From: a bacterium
GTDB taxonomy: Bacteria > Sumerlaeota > Sumerlaeia > SLMS01 > JAHLLQ01
Reading direction: 5' to 3'
Assembly: GCA_020444065.1 (NCBI GenBank)
Contig: JAHLLQ010000007.1
Span: 124,001 to 188,000 of the forward strand
DNA: 64,000 nt
Below the pieces are notes generated by a model. That model was not told where the DNA came from and ran no database searches. It worked only from the letters and a program-made list of their open reading frames with translations. The translations under genes and the position numbers were made by a program. This document shows, piece after piece, positions 16,349 to 25,212 of the stretch (positions are counted from its first letter, which is position 1; every line of letters begins with the position of its first letter).

Positions 16349-18451
16349 ATGAGAAGCGATTCAATACGACAGTCTGTGCTTGTCTGTTCTCTGATCCTCG
16401 GAATTGGACTCGCATCCTGCTCCACGGTGAAAGGCCCGGGATCGGCGGCTCTGACTTCTGATGTATTGTTTTCGATGAGCATGGCGGTGGAGCAGACCAG
16501 CTTGCTTGCGGCGAGCGTGGTTGTGTGTGAATTGGATTTCGGGGGGGCGCCTCTGCCGTCGTTGTTATTCGACGATTCGCCGTTTGCATCTTCGGAGGAT
16601 GAGCGGCGTTTGGTCTCGGATCAGTTTCCGGGCAGGAGGGCCTCGCCGGGCGATCGGACGCCATACGTCTGGCATCACTTCTCCTGCTGGCTGTCCTTCA
16701 CGGATCCCGAACCTTGGTTCTATGCGGCGCCTGATCCTTTCAGCACTGAAGGGAATCCGTATCGCCTGTCCGCGATCTCAGCGGCTCGTGAGGAGTTTGG
16801 GACCTGGGCGGTCTCCAGTTGTGGCCCGAACGGCATCTGGGATTGCGGCGTAGAAGATTATCTGACGCTCGATGCAGGCGAGCTTACTCGGAAGATTGCG
16901 GAAGGCGATGATATTGTCTCCTTCTCTCTTCCGAGTTACATGGATGGAGCCTGGTCGGCCGAGGGCTCGAGAGCGCTGAGAACAGAGCCCGCACCGTATG
17001 AATTTCAACTTGGAACGGCACCGGCTGCAATTCGCGATGCTCTCTTCGGGATGGCTGAGGTCCGTGCCGGTTTGGCGTCTGAAGTTGACGGTTCCCCCTC
17101 GATCAAAGATCCATTCTCGCCAGATGGAGATTCTCTCAGGCTCTACCTGGTCGATGACGACTCCGGCGTTTGCCGGACTCTCGAATGGGAAGGCGTCCTT
17201 GTCTCGAATGGTCCCGATCGCAAATCGGACTTTCTTCCTCAATCCACGCTGCTTTCTAGAAGCGCCTTCAGTCGCTCGCCCTACGTTATTCATTCGCTGG
17301 GCGAGATGCCTGACGGGCGCGATCTCATTCTTCCGATTTACCGGATGCGAAAGCCGGCCGATCGGGAAGAGCTCGTGGTGAGGTTGAGGGGTTCGTCTGG
17401 TCCTGGTGAAACCTCCTCCTTGTCCGAACAATCCCATGTGCAGGACGATCTGCAGGTTCTGGCTGCGTTCGTCCTGAGCATGGAGATCGATCACGGCGGC
17501 GCCCCTTTCCCGAGCGAGCTCTTCGAGAGCTCGCCCTTTGCGATTTCGGATTCGGACAGAGCTGACCTCATGGAGACGTTGTCCTCGAAGCTTCCTTCTG
17601 GAAGCGCGACGGTTCTGCTGGAGTGCGAAACGGAACGCCCGGCATGGCATGGGTTCGATTGCTGGATGCCGAAGCTCTATCGCAGCTATAACCACTTCCT
17701 GCCCTACGATCGTTTGGCGAAGAATGGGGATCTCCCATACCGGCTGTTCTGGGTGAGGTTCAGTGGCTCCTCGAGTTTCGAGTGGGCCGTCGGCAGTACG
17801 GGCCCGAATGGGCAATGGGACCTTGCGCCAATGGACTTCATCGGTAACTCCAGGCAGGCGTTCAATGCGCGGATTGCGGAGACCGATGACCTGGTTGTGT
17901 TCTGCTCTTTCGACCTTTTCGCCTCGGTGCCGACTCTGAGCGCTGCTCTTATGCGCTTTCAGGCGGATCCTTTGCCGTTTGAATTCAAACAAGGGCCAAG
18001 TGCTGTCGGAGCTGGGGCGTATGCGCGGTTGGAGCTTTTCAGATCCCTGATGATGTGGAACCCAAACGTTCTTGTCTCGCCATCAGGTGCGGATACCGAG
18101 ATCGCTTTCGAGGACGGGGAAGCGTGGATTGAAGGGCTTTCAAGTCCGGATGGACTCACTGTCGAAGCGAAGGAGGAATTCGCCGACATCTGCGATGATC
18201 TTCGCTACGTTCGGGTGATCGACGATTGTGCTCCCTGTCCCGCGTTGCGATGGAAGTCGATTCTCATTTCGGCCGGACCGGACGGAATACTGAATGACTA
18301 CGATGGGAAGAGTCTCTGGCGGCGCAGCGAAGTCGAGGCTTCGGATCTTTTCTACCGACCGGGGACACAGTTTTCGCCGGGACAGGATGTTCTTCTCCCG
18401 GTGTATGTCGAACTCCCGCCCCGGTCGCTGGATTCCATCGCCGTCGAGTGA
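16349..18451 (+). CDS. Large two-repeat lipoprotein with GspG-like segments
   Basis: This 700-residue predicted lipoprotein (signal ending LASC) is built of two homologous halves. Each half has a helix followed by GGAP(L/F)PS(L/E)LF(D/E)(D/S)SPFA (about 60-80 and 390-410). Later come a FSCWLSF/FDCWMPK motif, a GPNG.WD motif (SSCGPNGIWDCG and STGPNGQWDLAP) and a final SAGPDGILNDYDG. The GPNG/GPDG and helical motifs recall C-terminal regions of GspG-type pseudopilins, but no prepilin cleavage site exists. Function unknown. The ATG at 16349 has only a weak RBS; the upstream in-frame ATG at 16292 would bury the signal peptide. Confidence 0.75.
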   Translation: MRSDSIRQSVLVCSLILGIGLASCSTVKGPGSAALTSDVLFSMSMAVEQTSLLAASVVVCELDFGGAPLPSLLFDDSPFASSEDERRLVSDQFPGRRASPGDRTPYVWHHFSCWLSFTDPEPWFYAAPDPFSTEGNPYRLSAISAAREEFGTWAVSSCGPNGIWDCGVEDYLTLDAGELTRKIAEGDDIVSFSLPSYMDGAWSAEGSRALRTEPAPYEFQLGTAPAAIRDALFGMAEVRAGLASEVDGSPSIKDPFSPDGDSLRLYLVDDDSGVCRTLEWEGVLVSNGPDRKSDFLPQSTLLSRSAFSRSPYVIHSLGEMPDGRDLILPIYRMRKPADREELVVRLRGSSGPGETSSLSEQSHVQDDLQVLAAFVLSMEIDHGGAPFPSELFESSPFAISDSDRADLMETLSSKLPSGSATVLLECETERPAWHGFDCWMPKLYRSYNHFLPYDRLAKNGDLPYRLFWVRFSGSSSFEWAVGSTGPNGQWDLAPMDFIGNSRQAFNARIAETDDLVVFCSFDLFASVPTLSAALMRFQADPLPFEFKQGPSAVGAGAYARLELFRSLMMWNPNVLVSPSGADTEIAFEDGEAWIEGLSSPDGLTVEAKEEFADICDDLRYVRVIDDCAPCPALRWKSILISAGPDGILNDYDGKSLWRRSEVEASDLFYRPGTQFSPGQDVLLPVYVELPPRSLDSIAVE

Positions 18452-18477
18452 AGCGGGGGACCCAAGGAGGTTGAGCG

Positions 18478-18749
18478 ATGCCTGAGGATATGACGGCATT
18501 CGATGGTGAGTCGACTGGATTGCGTGCGACATCGGTTGTGGCGACGTTGGATGCGGTGATGCCGGTGGGGGAGAATGTGATCTGGTGCGCGGCGATGCCT
18601 TGTTGCTGCCGGCGACGGCCTGGAGGATTCGCAAGGAGCACCTCGAGTTGCAGGGTCATGCCCTCCTGAATGCGCCGCTATTTGCCATGTGGGTGGAGAA
18701 AGCGGAGTTGCTGAATTCGAGCCAGCCGTTTGATATCCTGCCGTTTTAG
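18478..18749 (+). pseudogene. Small gene apparently broken by a frameshift
   Basis: An ATG at 18478 has an excellent AAGGAGG site 7 nt upstream, 26 bp after the preceding lipoprotein stop. Its frame reads MPEDMTAFDGESTG... to GENVIWCAAM, then becomes Cys/Arg-rich and stops at 18669. A different frame continues with protein-like sequence (LLLPATAWRIRKEHLELQ to SSQPFDILPF) up to a TAG at 18747-18749. A minus-one shift near 18597-18610 would join the two into one roughly 90-residue protein. This could be a real mutation or a sequencing error. No function is recognised. Confidence 0.45.
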
Positions 18750-18830
18750 CGGGTTTCCGATTGAGCCCGTTCGGCCGTCGCGTCAGCATGTATGCGGATT
18801 GAATGACCTTGCTGTGGGGCGAATCGATCG

Positions 18831-19916
18831 GTGGATATCAGTATTGTCGGGGCAACGGGGGATGTCGGGCGCCAGGTGGCGACGACGATCGTGCATGAAC
18901 GGCTGCTGGAGAAGTCGGATCGGCTGCAGCTGGTGGGGCGCGAGCAGTCGGCGCCCCGGCTGTTCGGCCTGGCGGACGACTTGCGCGAGGCTTACGACGA
19001 AACGGCTCCGCAGATCGATATTGCTTTCTATCCCGAGGACATCGTCGCGGACATCGTCGTGATGGTGGCCGGCGTGACGGTGGAGCCGGGGCAGAAGAAG
19101 CCGATGACGCGCGACGATGTGGCGATCGCGAATGCGCCGTTGCTGCGGAGTACCGCGCGCGCGATTGCGAAACACGGGCATGGCAGCGAGCTGGCGGTGA
19201 TCATCACGAACCCGGTGGAGCTGGGCGTAGAGATCTTCAGCGAGGAATGGGGCGATCGCCATCGCGTGGTTGGGATGGGGTCATTCATCGATTCGTTGCG
19301 TTTCCGTGCGGAACTGGCGGCGGATCTGTTCGTGCGGCGGCACCAGGTCAGCGGCTTCTGCATTGGCGAGCACGGTTCGGCGATTCTGCCCCTGTGGAGC
19401 AGCATTCGTGTGGCGGGTATGGAGCCGGAGGAATTGGACGAGCGCCTGAACCGCATTCGACGTGGCCAGCCGCTGAAGCAGTTTCCCGAACGCCTGGCGA
19501 AGAATCTGAAGGTGTGCCTGGGGATGATCGGGCGCCAGGAGTACGGGCCCGTCTACGAGTTTGTCGAGTCGCTGTCGCCGGAGTATCGGTGCGTGCTGCG
19601 GCCGTATCTAACGCAGATGAGCGGCGCGAAGACGGTGGCGGCGACGGCGCGTTCGGCCTACGAGTTTCTCCAGACGATCGTGGAGGGGCGCGAGCAGGTG
19701 CTGGCGGGGCAGATGATGCTGGACGGCGAGTTCTACGGGCTGCGCGGGCCCTGCGGCGTTCCGCTGATTATGGGCCACGGCATTCGTCAGGTGGTCCAGA
19801 TTCCGCTTTGGGAAGAGGAGGTGGCGCTGCTGCGCCGGGCCAACCGGGAGATCAACGCGAAGACAGCCAGGTGGAAAGAGGCTGCCGACGGCGTGCCGGT
19901 CTCCAAGTCCTCGTAA
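18831..19916 (+). CDS. Malate/lactate dehydrogenase-like NAD-dependent enzyme
   Basis: This 361-residue Rossmann enzyme is related to LDH/MDH. The N-terminus has the nucleotide motif GATGDVGRQVA (residues 7-17) and ADIVVMVAGV. The LDH/MDH active site is recognisable: ITNPVE, an IDSLRFR motif (Asp and substrate Arg), and GEHG with the catalytic His near residue 180. It is longer than typical MDH (about 310-330), with a variable mid-region (CLGMIGRQEYGPVYEF) and an extended C-terminus. The substrate cannot be assigned. The start is GTG. It is followed after 17 nt by the ACT protein, probably in one operon. Confidence 0.85.
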   Translation: MDISIVGATGDVGRQVATTIVHERLLEKSDRLQLVGREQSAPRLFGLADDLREAYDETAPQIDIAFYPEDIVADIVVMVAGVTVEPGQKKPMTRDDVAIANAPLLRSTARAIAKHGHGSELAVIITNPVELGVEIFSEEWGDRHRVVGMGSFIDSLRFRAELAADLFVRRHQVSGFCIGEHGSAILPLWSSIRVAGMEPEELDERLNRIRRGQPLKQFPERLAKNLKVCLGMIGRQEYGPVYEFVESLSPEYRCVLRPYLTQMSGAKTVAATARSAYEFLQTIVEGREQVLAGQMMLDGEFYGLRGPCGVPLIMGHGIRQVVQIPLWEEEVALLRRANREINAKTARWKEAADGVPVSKSS

Positions 19917-19933
19917 AAAACGAGCCTTCTCCG

Positions 19934-20407
19934 ATGAGTTTTCCCTCGACTTCCAATCCCATTGTGACCTTTCGAATTGGGGTGCAGGACAGGCCCGGCG
20001 TGATGGCCGCGGTAGCGAACGTTTTTTCCGGCCGCGGAGTGTCGATGGAATCCATCCTGACACTGCGCGGATGGTCCGAAACGGACGAGCCGCAAGTGAT
20101 TGTGACTGTGCGGGCAAATGAGCGCAGGCGCCGTCTTCTGCATCGCGTGCTGGAGCGTCTGGAAGTCGTCAACAACGTGATGCAGATGCAGGCCGAAGAT
20201 GCGGCGCACTTCGAGATGGCGTGGGTGCGCGTGCGGACCGGGACCGTGGTTTGCAACGGCGTTCGCAGTATGGCGGTGGAGAAGACCTCCGAGGATCACG
20301 ATCAGTTTCTTCTGCTGGGCGATCGTGGGGAGGTTGAGAAGGAACTGCAGAGGTTGGACAAGGAAGGTGTTTTGCTCGGCGCGAATATTTCGCGCATCAG
20401 TCAGTGA
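19934..20407 (+). CDS. ACT-domain protein, acetolactate synthase small-subunit-like
   Basis: The 157-residue protein has an N-terminal ACT domain (about 11-85: FRIGVQDRPGVMAAVANVFS, RGVSMESILTLRG), typical of IlvH/IlvN regulatory subunits that bind branched-chain amino acids. A second alpha/beta half follows (EMAWVRVRTG to LDKEGVLLGANISRISQ). It sits next to a dehydrogenase rather than ilvB, so the controlled enzyme is unclear. No strong RBS is seen at the chosen ATG, and translation may be coupled to the upstream gene. Confidence 0.8.
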   Translation: MSFPSTSNPIVTFRIGVQDRPGVMAAVANVFSGRGVSMESILTLRGWSETDEPQVIVTVRANERRRRLLHRVLERLEVVNNVMQMQAEDAAHFEMAWVRVRTGTVVCNGVRSMAVEKTSEDHDQFLLLGDRGEVEKELQRLDKEGVLLGANISRISQ

Positions 20408-20413
20408 GAGATA

Positions 20414-20449
20414 GAGTGGCGAGTGGCGAGCGACGTGTGGCGAGTAGCG
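20414..20449. repeat. Degenerate GTGGCGAG simple repeat
   Basis: Units of GAGTGGCGAG and GTGTGGCGAG are strung together between two genes. Comparable strings occur at 27700-27740 and, as CGAGTACG units, at 56536-56576. They may be a shared intergenic motif of this genome. Confidence 0.5.
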
Positions 20450-20502
20450 CAGCCCCGTTCATCCCAGGCGTCGACTCGGTTCGATAAGAGCGAGGGACAG
20501 AG

Positions 20503-21246
20503 TTGAAACAGGCTGATTTCTACGAGCTCCTGGTGCGGGCTGCCGGGCGTCCGATTACCCTCCGTCTCAACGATAATCTGCACAACATGGTCAGCGCATC
20601 GAATGGACCGAAGCGCGGGGAGATCCGCGCGAGCGTTCATCGCATGTTCCTGAGAGCGCCGGAAGAGGTGATCGAAGCGCTCGGGCGCTTCATCGTGCGT
20701 CCGACGAAGGAAAGCCGGCGTATTGTGCGCGAGTATATCTCTCGCAACCACCATCGGATCGATGACACGCCGGTGCCGCGGCGAACGGCACCGCCGATGC
20801 CGCGCGGTGTGTTCTACGACCTGGCGCCTATCGCGGCACGGCTGAATCGGACATACTTCGATGGGAAGCTGAAGTTTGCAATCACGTGGGGACGTCGCCC
20901 GACCAAGCAGCCGCGCTCGCTGCGTCAGATCACGCTTGGCAACTGGAACGTTCGGCAGTGCCTGATTCGCATCCATCCGATTCTGGATTCGCCGACGGTG
21001 CCGCCGTTCTATCTGGATTACATTATCTTCCACGAGATGGCGCACATCGCCGTGCCATCGCGGGTGGACAAGCAGGGTCGCCTGCTGCACCACACGCCGG
21101 AATTCTATGCCGTGGAGCGGCGCTTCCGTCGCTATCGCGAGGCGATCGACTGGCAGAATCACAACCTGGATCGGCTGCTGTCCGCCTGGTGTCGCCGTCG
21201 GCAACTGCCGAAGGAACCGCGGACGGGGCAACTGCGGTTGTTCTGA
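20503..21246 (+). CDS. SprT-like zinc metalloprotease-fold protein
   Basis: The 247-residue protein carries an HEMAH zinc motif (His177-Glu178 to His181) within YLDYIIFHEMAHIAVPS. It is followed by HHTPEFYAVERRFRRY, matching the SprT/DUF45 zincin layout. The N-terminal 90 residues are basic and helical. Upstream of the motif, FDGKLKFAITWGRR and QITLGNWNVRQCLIRIHP match SprT-like substrate-side strands. It may be a DNA-protein-crosslink or general protease, but substrates are unknown. The start is TTG with a GAGGGA site. Confidence 0.88.
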   Translation: MKQADFYELLVRAAGRPITLRLNDNLHNMVSASNGPKRGEIRASVHRMFLRAPEEVIEALGRFIVRPTKESRRIVREYISRNHHRIDDTPVPRRTAPPMPRGVFYDLAPIAARLNRTYFDGKLKFAITWGRRPTKQPRSLRQITLGNWNVRQCLIRIHPILDSPTVPPFYLDYIIFHEMAHIAVPSRVDKQGRLLHHTPEFYAVERRFRRYREAIDWQNHNLDRLLSAWCRRRQLPKEPRTGQLRLF

Positions 21247-21255
21247 CGAAGGGTC

Positions 21256-22158
21256 TCAGCCGAAGAGCCCGAAGAAGCGCTTCTTCTTTGTGGGTTCTCC
21301 GCGTTTCAGTTCCATCAGCATGCCCCAGGTGTCAAAGGGCCACTCCACATCCTCCGGTGGAGCTTCAAAACGCCACGCCTTGGTCTTCGCGTCGCCGCCG
21401 ATCGTGTGGCCGGCCTGGATTACGGGGCCGTTTATGATCTGGTAGGCGAAGATCATATCCAGGGCTTCGCCAACGTCTTCCAGCTCTCGCTCTCCATTCG
21501 AAGGAATCTCGAATACCAGATCGTCAAAGCCGCACTGCGCAAAGCCGCGCGTGGCGAGCCAATTGCGGCCGCCGACTTCGACTCCGACGTACTGCGCGAG
21601 AAGCATCCGGGGTTCGCCGCTCTCCCGAAGGCTCTTCCAGATGCTTCCGGTGTCGCCAGCCGCCCCGTCTTTCGATACGGCAGCGAGGTCGGTCAGGAAT
21701 TTCGCCGGCAGGCAGTTCCGAGTCCATGGAGATCCGACGCCGATGGCTTCCTGATCGCAGAGTCCCATCGCGATTTTCCAAAGCAGGATTTCGAGCTCGA
21801 ACTGACCGTAGTTCTCTCCGCCATGAGCAGATATGAGTGCGAAGGATTTGTGCGCCATCAGCTCCTCCTGCACGGGAGGAGGCAACGGGGCACTGCCGAT
21901 AACAGCGTCTTTCAGTGGCGACGGAACCGAGTGGACAAGTATGGTGACGACGATGTCGCCAAGCGATCCACTGTACGAATCGATCAGCGCGCTTTCGCCT
22001 TCCGACGTCGCGACTTTTTCGATAGCAAACTGGTCCGGTTCATCCGGGTCGATCTTGTTGACGAATTCGGCCAGAGCTTCCGGGTCGATTGTCGGGTGCT
22101 CTGCGAAGTACACATCCAGTTGATGAGGTACGCAGCCCTCGTTCGATTCAGCGCTCAT
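21256..22158 (-). CDS. DUF4261 domain protein
   Basis: This 300-residue cytosolic protein matches DUF4261 organisation. A central alpha/beta segment (HKSFALISAHGG to ILLWKIAMGLCDQEAIGVG) is followed by the conserved TRGFAQCGFDDLVFEIP and a helix with GPVIQAGHTIGG. It ends in a Lys-rich KKKRFFGLFG. Function unknown. The start at 22158 (MSAESNEG) excludes about 100 low-complexity in-frame residues upstream. It is convergent with the SprT-like gene, whose stop is 9 nt away. Confidence 0.8.
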   Translation of the reverse strand: MSAESNEGCVPHQLDVYFAEHPTIDPEALAEFVNKIDPDEPDQFAIEKVATSEGESALIDSYSGSLGDIVVTILVHSVPSPLKDAVIGSAPLPPPVQEELMAHKSFALISAHGGENYGQFELEILLWKIAMGLCDQEAIGVGSPWTRNCLPAKFLTDLAAVSKDGAAGDTGSIWKSLRESGEPRMLLAQYVGVEVGGRNWLATRGFAQCGFDDLVFEIPSNGERELEDVGEALDMIFAYQIINGPVIQAGHTIGGDAKTKAWRFEAPPEDVEWPFDTWGMLMELKRGEPTKKKRFFGLFG

Positions 22159-22291
22159 GCGTTCGGTCCCCCGCCTTGCGTGTGATTTAATGTCGTTGAC
22201 TCCTCCAGTTGACGCCCGTGCAGAAATGGCGCAATACGGTTTTACCCCGAGTGGCTGGCTTGAATGTGGAACAACGACAGGAGGTGGAAGC

Positions 22292-23050
22292 ATGGACGTT
22301 CTGAGAAGACTGCTGTGTGTGGCTGGATTGTGCTTCTTGGCAATCGCCTTCTCGGCCTGTTCGTCTGCGCCGCTGCGAACTGACGAAACCGTCAACGTGC
22401 GCGGCGTCATCACGGTGGGCGGAGAGCCCGCCAAGGACTTCAAGATCGGTGCTTGGGGTGATCCGGAGACGATCACGGCTGAAGATGGGTTCTTCCTTCT
22501 GGATGGCGTCCCGGTGGGCAGGCAGGAGATTCAGATCCGGGCCAAGTACTTCTCGAGACCGCGTTACAATCCGACGATCGATGTGCCCGATCACGATGTG
22601 ACGAGGAACTTCGAGATCGTGCCGTATTACGCTGCGGATCATGGAGCTTTTGAGTACGACTGGCGACTGCACAGGAGCTGGGGCAATGCGATCGACGATC
22701 CTTTCGATACGACATCGATGAATGCGCTTCGCGAGAATACGCGAACGGTGTCCGGCGTGGTGCTCAAGCCTATCTACATCGTCGGTATAACGGGCGAGGT
22801 CGTCTGGTTTATTCCGGGCGCGCTCATTGGCGCATCGCACGGTGCGGTGCCCGTTCTGATGGGCGGAGAGTTCGCCGGCGAATTGGTTTCGGTTGGCATG
22901 CTTGCCGGCTTCATGCCGATCGAGGCCGTCGTCAAAGCGGTCGAGGTTCCGGTGAAGACGATCCTCTGGCCGCTGGATCGGCTCGTCGCGAAATCCAAAC
23001 GCCGTCAACTGCACGAAACGCGCGCGGAGATCCTGCAACGGCACGAGTGA
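22292..23050 (+). CDS. Lipoprotein with carboxypeptidase-regulatory-like domain
   Basis: The 252-residue lipoprotein has a signal with lipobox FSAC. A beta-sandwich resembling a carboxypeptidase-regulatory/DUF4198 fold follows (VNVRGVITVGGEPAKDFKIG, ITAEDGFFLLDGVPVGRQEI). The C-terminal half contains two hydrophobic stretches around residues 165-215 (VGITGEVVWFIPGALIGA and VSVGMLAGFMPIEAVV) that may associate with a membrane. Start ATG 22292 has a strong GGAGGTGG site. It is convergent with the radical SAM gene. Function unknown. Confidence 0.8.
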   Translation: MDVLRRLLCVAGLCFLAIAFSACSSAPLRTDETVNVRGVITVGGEPAKDFKIGAWGDPETITAEDGFFLLDGVPVGRQEIQIRAKYFSRPRYNPTIDVPDHDVTRNFEIVPYYAADHGAFEYDWRLHRSWGNAIDDPFDTTSMNALRENTRTVSGVVLKPIYIVGITGEVVWFIPGALIGASHGAVPVLMGGEFAGELVSVGMLAGFMPIEAVVKAVEVPVKTILWPLDRLVAKSKRRQLHETRAEILQRHE

Positions 23051-23053
23051 TTG

Positions 23054-24421
23054 CTATCGTGCCGTTGCCAGTTTCCCCGAGAGCTTCGGTGCTTTCACCT
23101 TCGCGGGGTCCCACCCTTGGATTCCCCAGCGCACGACGCGCCCGTAGTAGGCCCAGTTCAGCGCCAGCGCCTGCAGGGCGGTCTTCCAGCCGCTCGGGCG
23201 GCGTATGTAGCGCGCCATGCGACGCATGATGCGCCACGGGCGATAGAATTCCCGCGTGATCCAATCGTGCCCCGCCTGCAGGTCCTCGCGCGACATTCCG
23301 GATGGTTCGAACACGACGCTGTGGAAGTCGTAGCGCGCCCAGTCCTCGTCGACGATCCGCGAGCGAAGGCGTTCATGCTGCGCGGTGCCAGGCAGGGGCG
23401 TCAGGATCGAGACCTGGATGAGATCGATTTCGAGATCGTCGAGGTGCTTGAGCGTGCGACGGAAGACGCCCGGGTCGTCGCCATCGAAGCCGAAGACGAT
23501 GCCGGCTTCGACGCCGATTCCGAGCGAGTGCAGGAAGCGAATCGATTCGCGATAGCCTTCGACGCGATTGAACGCCTTGCCGGAGCGGCGGAGGGTTTCC
23601 TGGGAGAACGTTTCGAGTCCGACGAAGACGCCGAAACAACCGGCGGCCGCGGCGGCGCGAGCCAGTTCGGGATCATTTGCGATGGAGAGGGATGCCTGGG
23701 CGATCCAGCGCTTGTCGAGAGGCGCGAGGGCGCGGAAGAGGTCCATGGCGTACTCGCGATTCGCCGTCAGGTTGTCGTCGACGAACATGAACGTGCGGTC
23801 GGGGATCGTGGCGATTTCGGCCGCGACGTCGGACGCGGGACGCTGGCGTTGCGTGGCGTGGTGAAAGGCGCTGACGGAGCAGAAGTCGCACTTGTGGGGA
23901 CAGCCGCGGGTGGCCTGGACGGCGTGGATCGTGGCGTAGCGCTTTGGATCCAGCAGATGGCGGGGCAGCGCGGGAAGGCCGCTCAGGCAAGGGGGCTGCT
24001 CCGACCGGTAGAGGCCGCCGAGCCGGCCCGCACGGGCGTCCTCGACGACGTGGGGCCAGATGGCTTCAGCCTCGCCGGACACGACGGCGTCGGCGTGGCC
24101 GAGAGCTTCCTGCGGGCGCATGGTCGGGTGCATGCCGCCGAGAACGACGGGAACGCCGCGGGCGCGGAATGCGTCGGCGATTTCGTAGGCGCGGGGCGCC
24201 AGGGCGGTCATACAGCCGATGCCGACGAGATCTGCCTGGGCGTCGAAGGGGATGTCTTCGACTTGCTCGTCGACGACACGGACTTCGACGTCCGCGGGAG
24301 TCTGCGCGGCGAGGGACAGCAGGCCGAGCAGGGAGAATCGGAAGGTCTTGCCGTTGAAGAAGCGGTTCTTCCCGATGGAGCGCCATTTTCCCGATGATGG
24401 GGCGATGAGTAGGAGTTTCAT
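23054..24421 (-). CDS. Radical SAM protein with B12-binding domain
   Basis: This 455-residue enzyme has an N-terminal cobalamin-binding-like domain (LLLIAPSSGKW, then VGIGCMTALAPRAYEIADAF and VVLGGMHPTMRPQEA, about 1-135). The radical SAM core has CPHKCDFC (Cys174, 178, 181), followed by FMFVDDNLTANREYA and FGVFVGLETFSQETL. The C-terminal part (YRPWRIMRRMARYIRR) resembles the tails of HpnJ/BchE-type proteins. Chemistry is probably radical methylation or rearrangement of a lipid or tetrapyrrole, but the substrate is unknown. Start 24421 has AAGGAGGG. It follows a MarR regulator and shares its operator-like motif. Confidence 0.9.
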   Translation of the reverse strand: MKLLLIAPSSGKWRSIGKNRFFNGKTFRFSLLGLLSLAAQTPADVEVRVVDEQVEDIPFDAQADLVGIGCMTALAPRAYEIADAFRARGVPVVLGGMHPTMRPQEALGHADAVVSGEAEAIWPHVVEDARAGRLGGLYRSEQPPCLSGLPALPRHLLDPKRYATIHAVQATRGCPHKCDFCSVSAFHHATQRQRPASDVAAEIATIPDRTFMFVDDNLTANREYAMDLFRALAPLDKRWIAQASLSIANDPELARAAAAAGCFGVFVGLETFSQETLRRSGKAFNRVEGYRESIRFLHSLGIGVEAGIVFGFDGDDPGVFRRTLKHLDDLEIDLIQVSILTPLPGTAQHERLRSRIVDEDWARYDFHSVVFEPSGMSREDLQAGHDWITREFYRPWRIMRRMARYIRRPSGWKTALQALALNWAYYGRVVRWGIQGWDPAKVKAPKLSGKLATAR

Positions 24422-24456
24422 GATGTCGCCCTCCTTGATTTTGATATAAACTGTAT

Positions 24457-24470
24457 ACATCTAAACAATA
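24457..24470. promoter_or_regulatory. Operator-like motif upstream of the radical SAM gene
   Basis: ACATCTAAACAATA at 24457-24470 lies in the 70-bp gap between the MarR stop and the radical SAM start. The same 14 bases occur in reverse complement at 25009-25022 in the MarR gene's own promoter. Candidate minus-10 sequences (TGTATA) overlap it. Confidence 0.55.
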
Positions 24471-24491
24471 GGAGTAAAACAAAAAGCGTGG

Positions 24492-24977
24492 TCATGAGTC
24501 GGCCTCCGAATTCCGGATCGGCCGCCAGAGGCCTTCCAGGAGATCGAGGAGGCAGAGGGTCTCGTCATCACTGAGGGCGCTCATGACTTCCTCGACGCGT
24601 TTCATGTAGGCTTCTTCTGCCGGGAGGGCGGCTTCTTTGCCCTTCTTGGTCAGGCGGACGCGCTTGATTCGGCGATCTTCGGCGTCTTCCTCGCGAACGA
24701 CCCAGCCGGACTCCTCCATGCGGTCCAGCAGGCCGGTGACGTTGGATCGATTGACCAGCATCATGTGGCTCAAGTCTGTTTGCGTCAGTCCTTCGGGGGG
24801 CGACTGGTACATGAGCATGGTGAGGACATTGAACTGGGAATCGGTCATCCCGAACGGCCGCAGGAGGGCGTAGGCCTCCTTGCTGAAGAGTTGGGCGGTG
24901 TACATGATGGCCAGGACCGCCTCGTGGGAGACGCTGGCCAGTTGGTTTGGGAATCCGAGTTCTCGTTGCAGGCTCAC
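24492..24977 (-). CDS. MarR-family transcriptional regulator
   Basis: The 161-residue regulator has the MarR winged-helix fold. The DNA-binding helices are LTQTDLSHMMLVNRSNVTGLLDRMEESG (about 64-91), with a wing of REEDAEDRRIKRVRLTKKG. Dimerisation helices lie at both ends. Ligand unknown. It is upstream of, and co-directional with, the radical SAM gene, and both carry the same upstream motif, suggesting autoregulation and control of that gene. The start is GTG at 24977, preceded by a GAGGAG-like site. Confidence 0.92.
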   Translation of the reverse strand: MSLQRELGFPNQLASVSHEAVLAIMYTAQLFSKEAYALLRPFGMTDSQFNVLTMLMYQSPPEGLTQTDLSHMMLVNRSNVTGLLDRMEESGWVVREEDAEDRRIKRVRLTKKGKEAALPAEEAYMKRVEEVMSALSDDETLCLLDLLEGLWRPIRNSEADS

Positions 24978-25006
24978 GATGCCGCTCCTCGCCTCTTGTT
25001 GTCTTA

Positions 25007-25035
25007 TTTATTGTTTAGATGTGAAGTGAAGTCAA
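25007..25035 (-). promoter_or_regulatory. MarR gene promoter overlapped by operator-like motif
   Basis: On the minus strand TTGACT (25030-25035) and AATAAA (25007-25012) are separated by 17 bp, a sigma-70-like arrangement. The motif shared with the radical SAM leader (25009-25022) covers the minus-10 and part of the spacer, which fits autorepression. Confidence 0.5.
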
Positions 25036-25184
25036 GGACAATTACTCAGGGCATCCTGGTTCCCCCTATCTCATCGTTGCGCGGCGGTCGGTGGGCTCGG
25101 TCACGTACCGCATTACGCTCCTTCGCCCCCCGCCTTGCGCGCCTCGATTCGGGCAATTTGAGGACAAGTTGGGACCCCCCGTTC

Positions 25185-25212
25185 TGAGGTGACTTGAGCA
25201 TCCTTGCTCAAG
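25185..25212. repeat. CTTGAGCA hairpin element, copy 2
   Basis: The element matches 8341-8368 at 26 of 28 positions, with the two differences in the loop. The arms are CTTGAGCA and TGCTCAAG. Confidence 0.75.
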
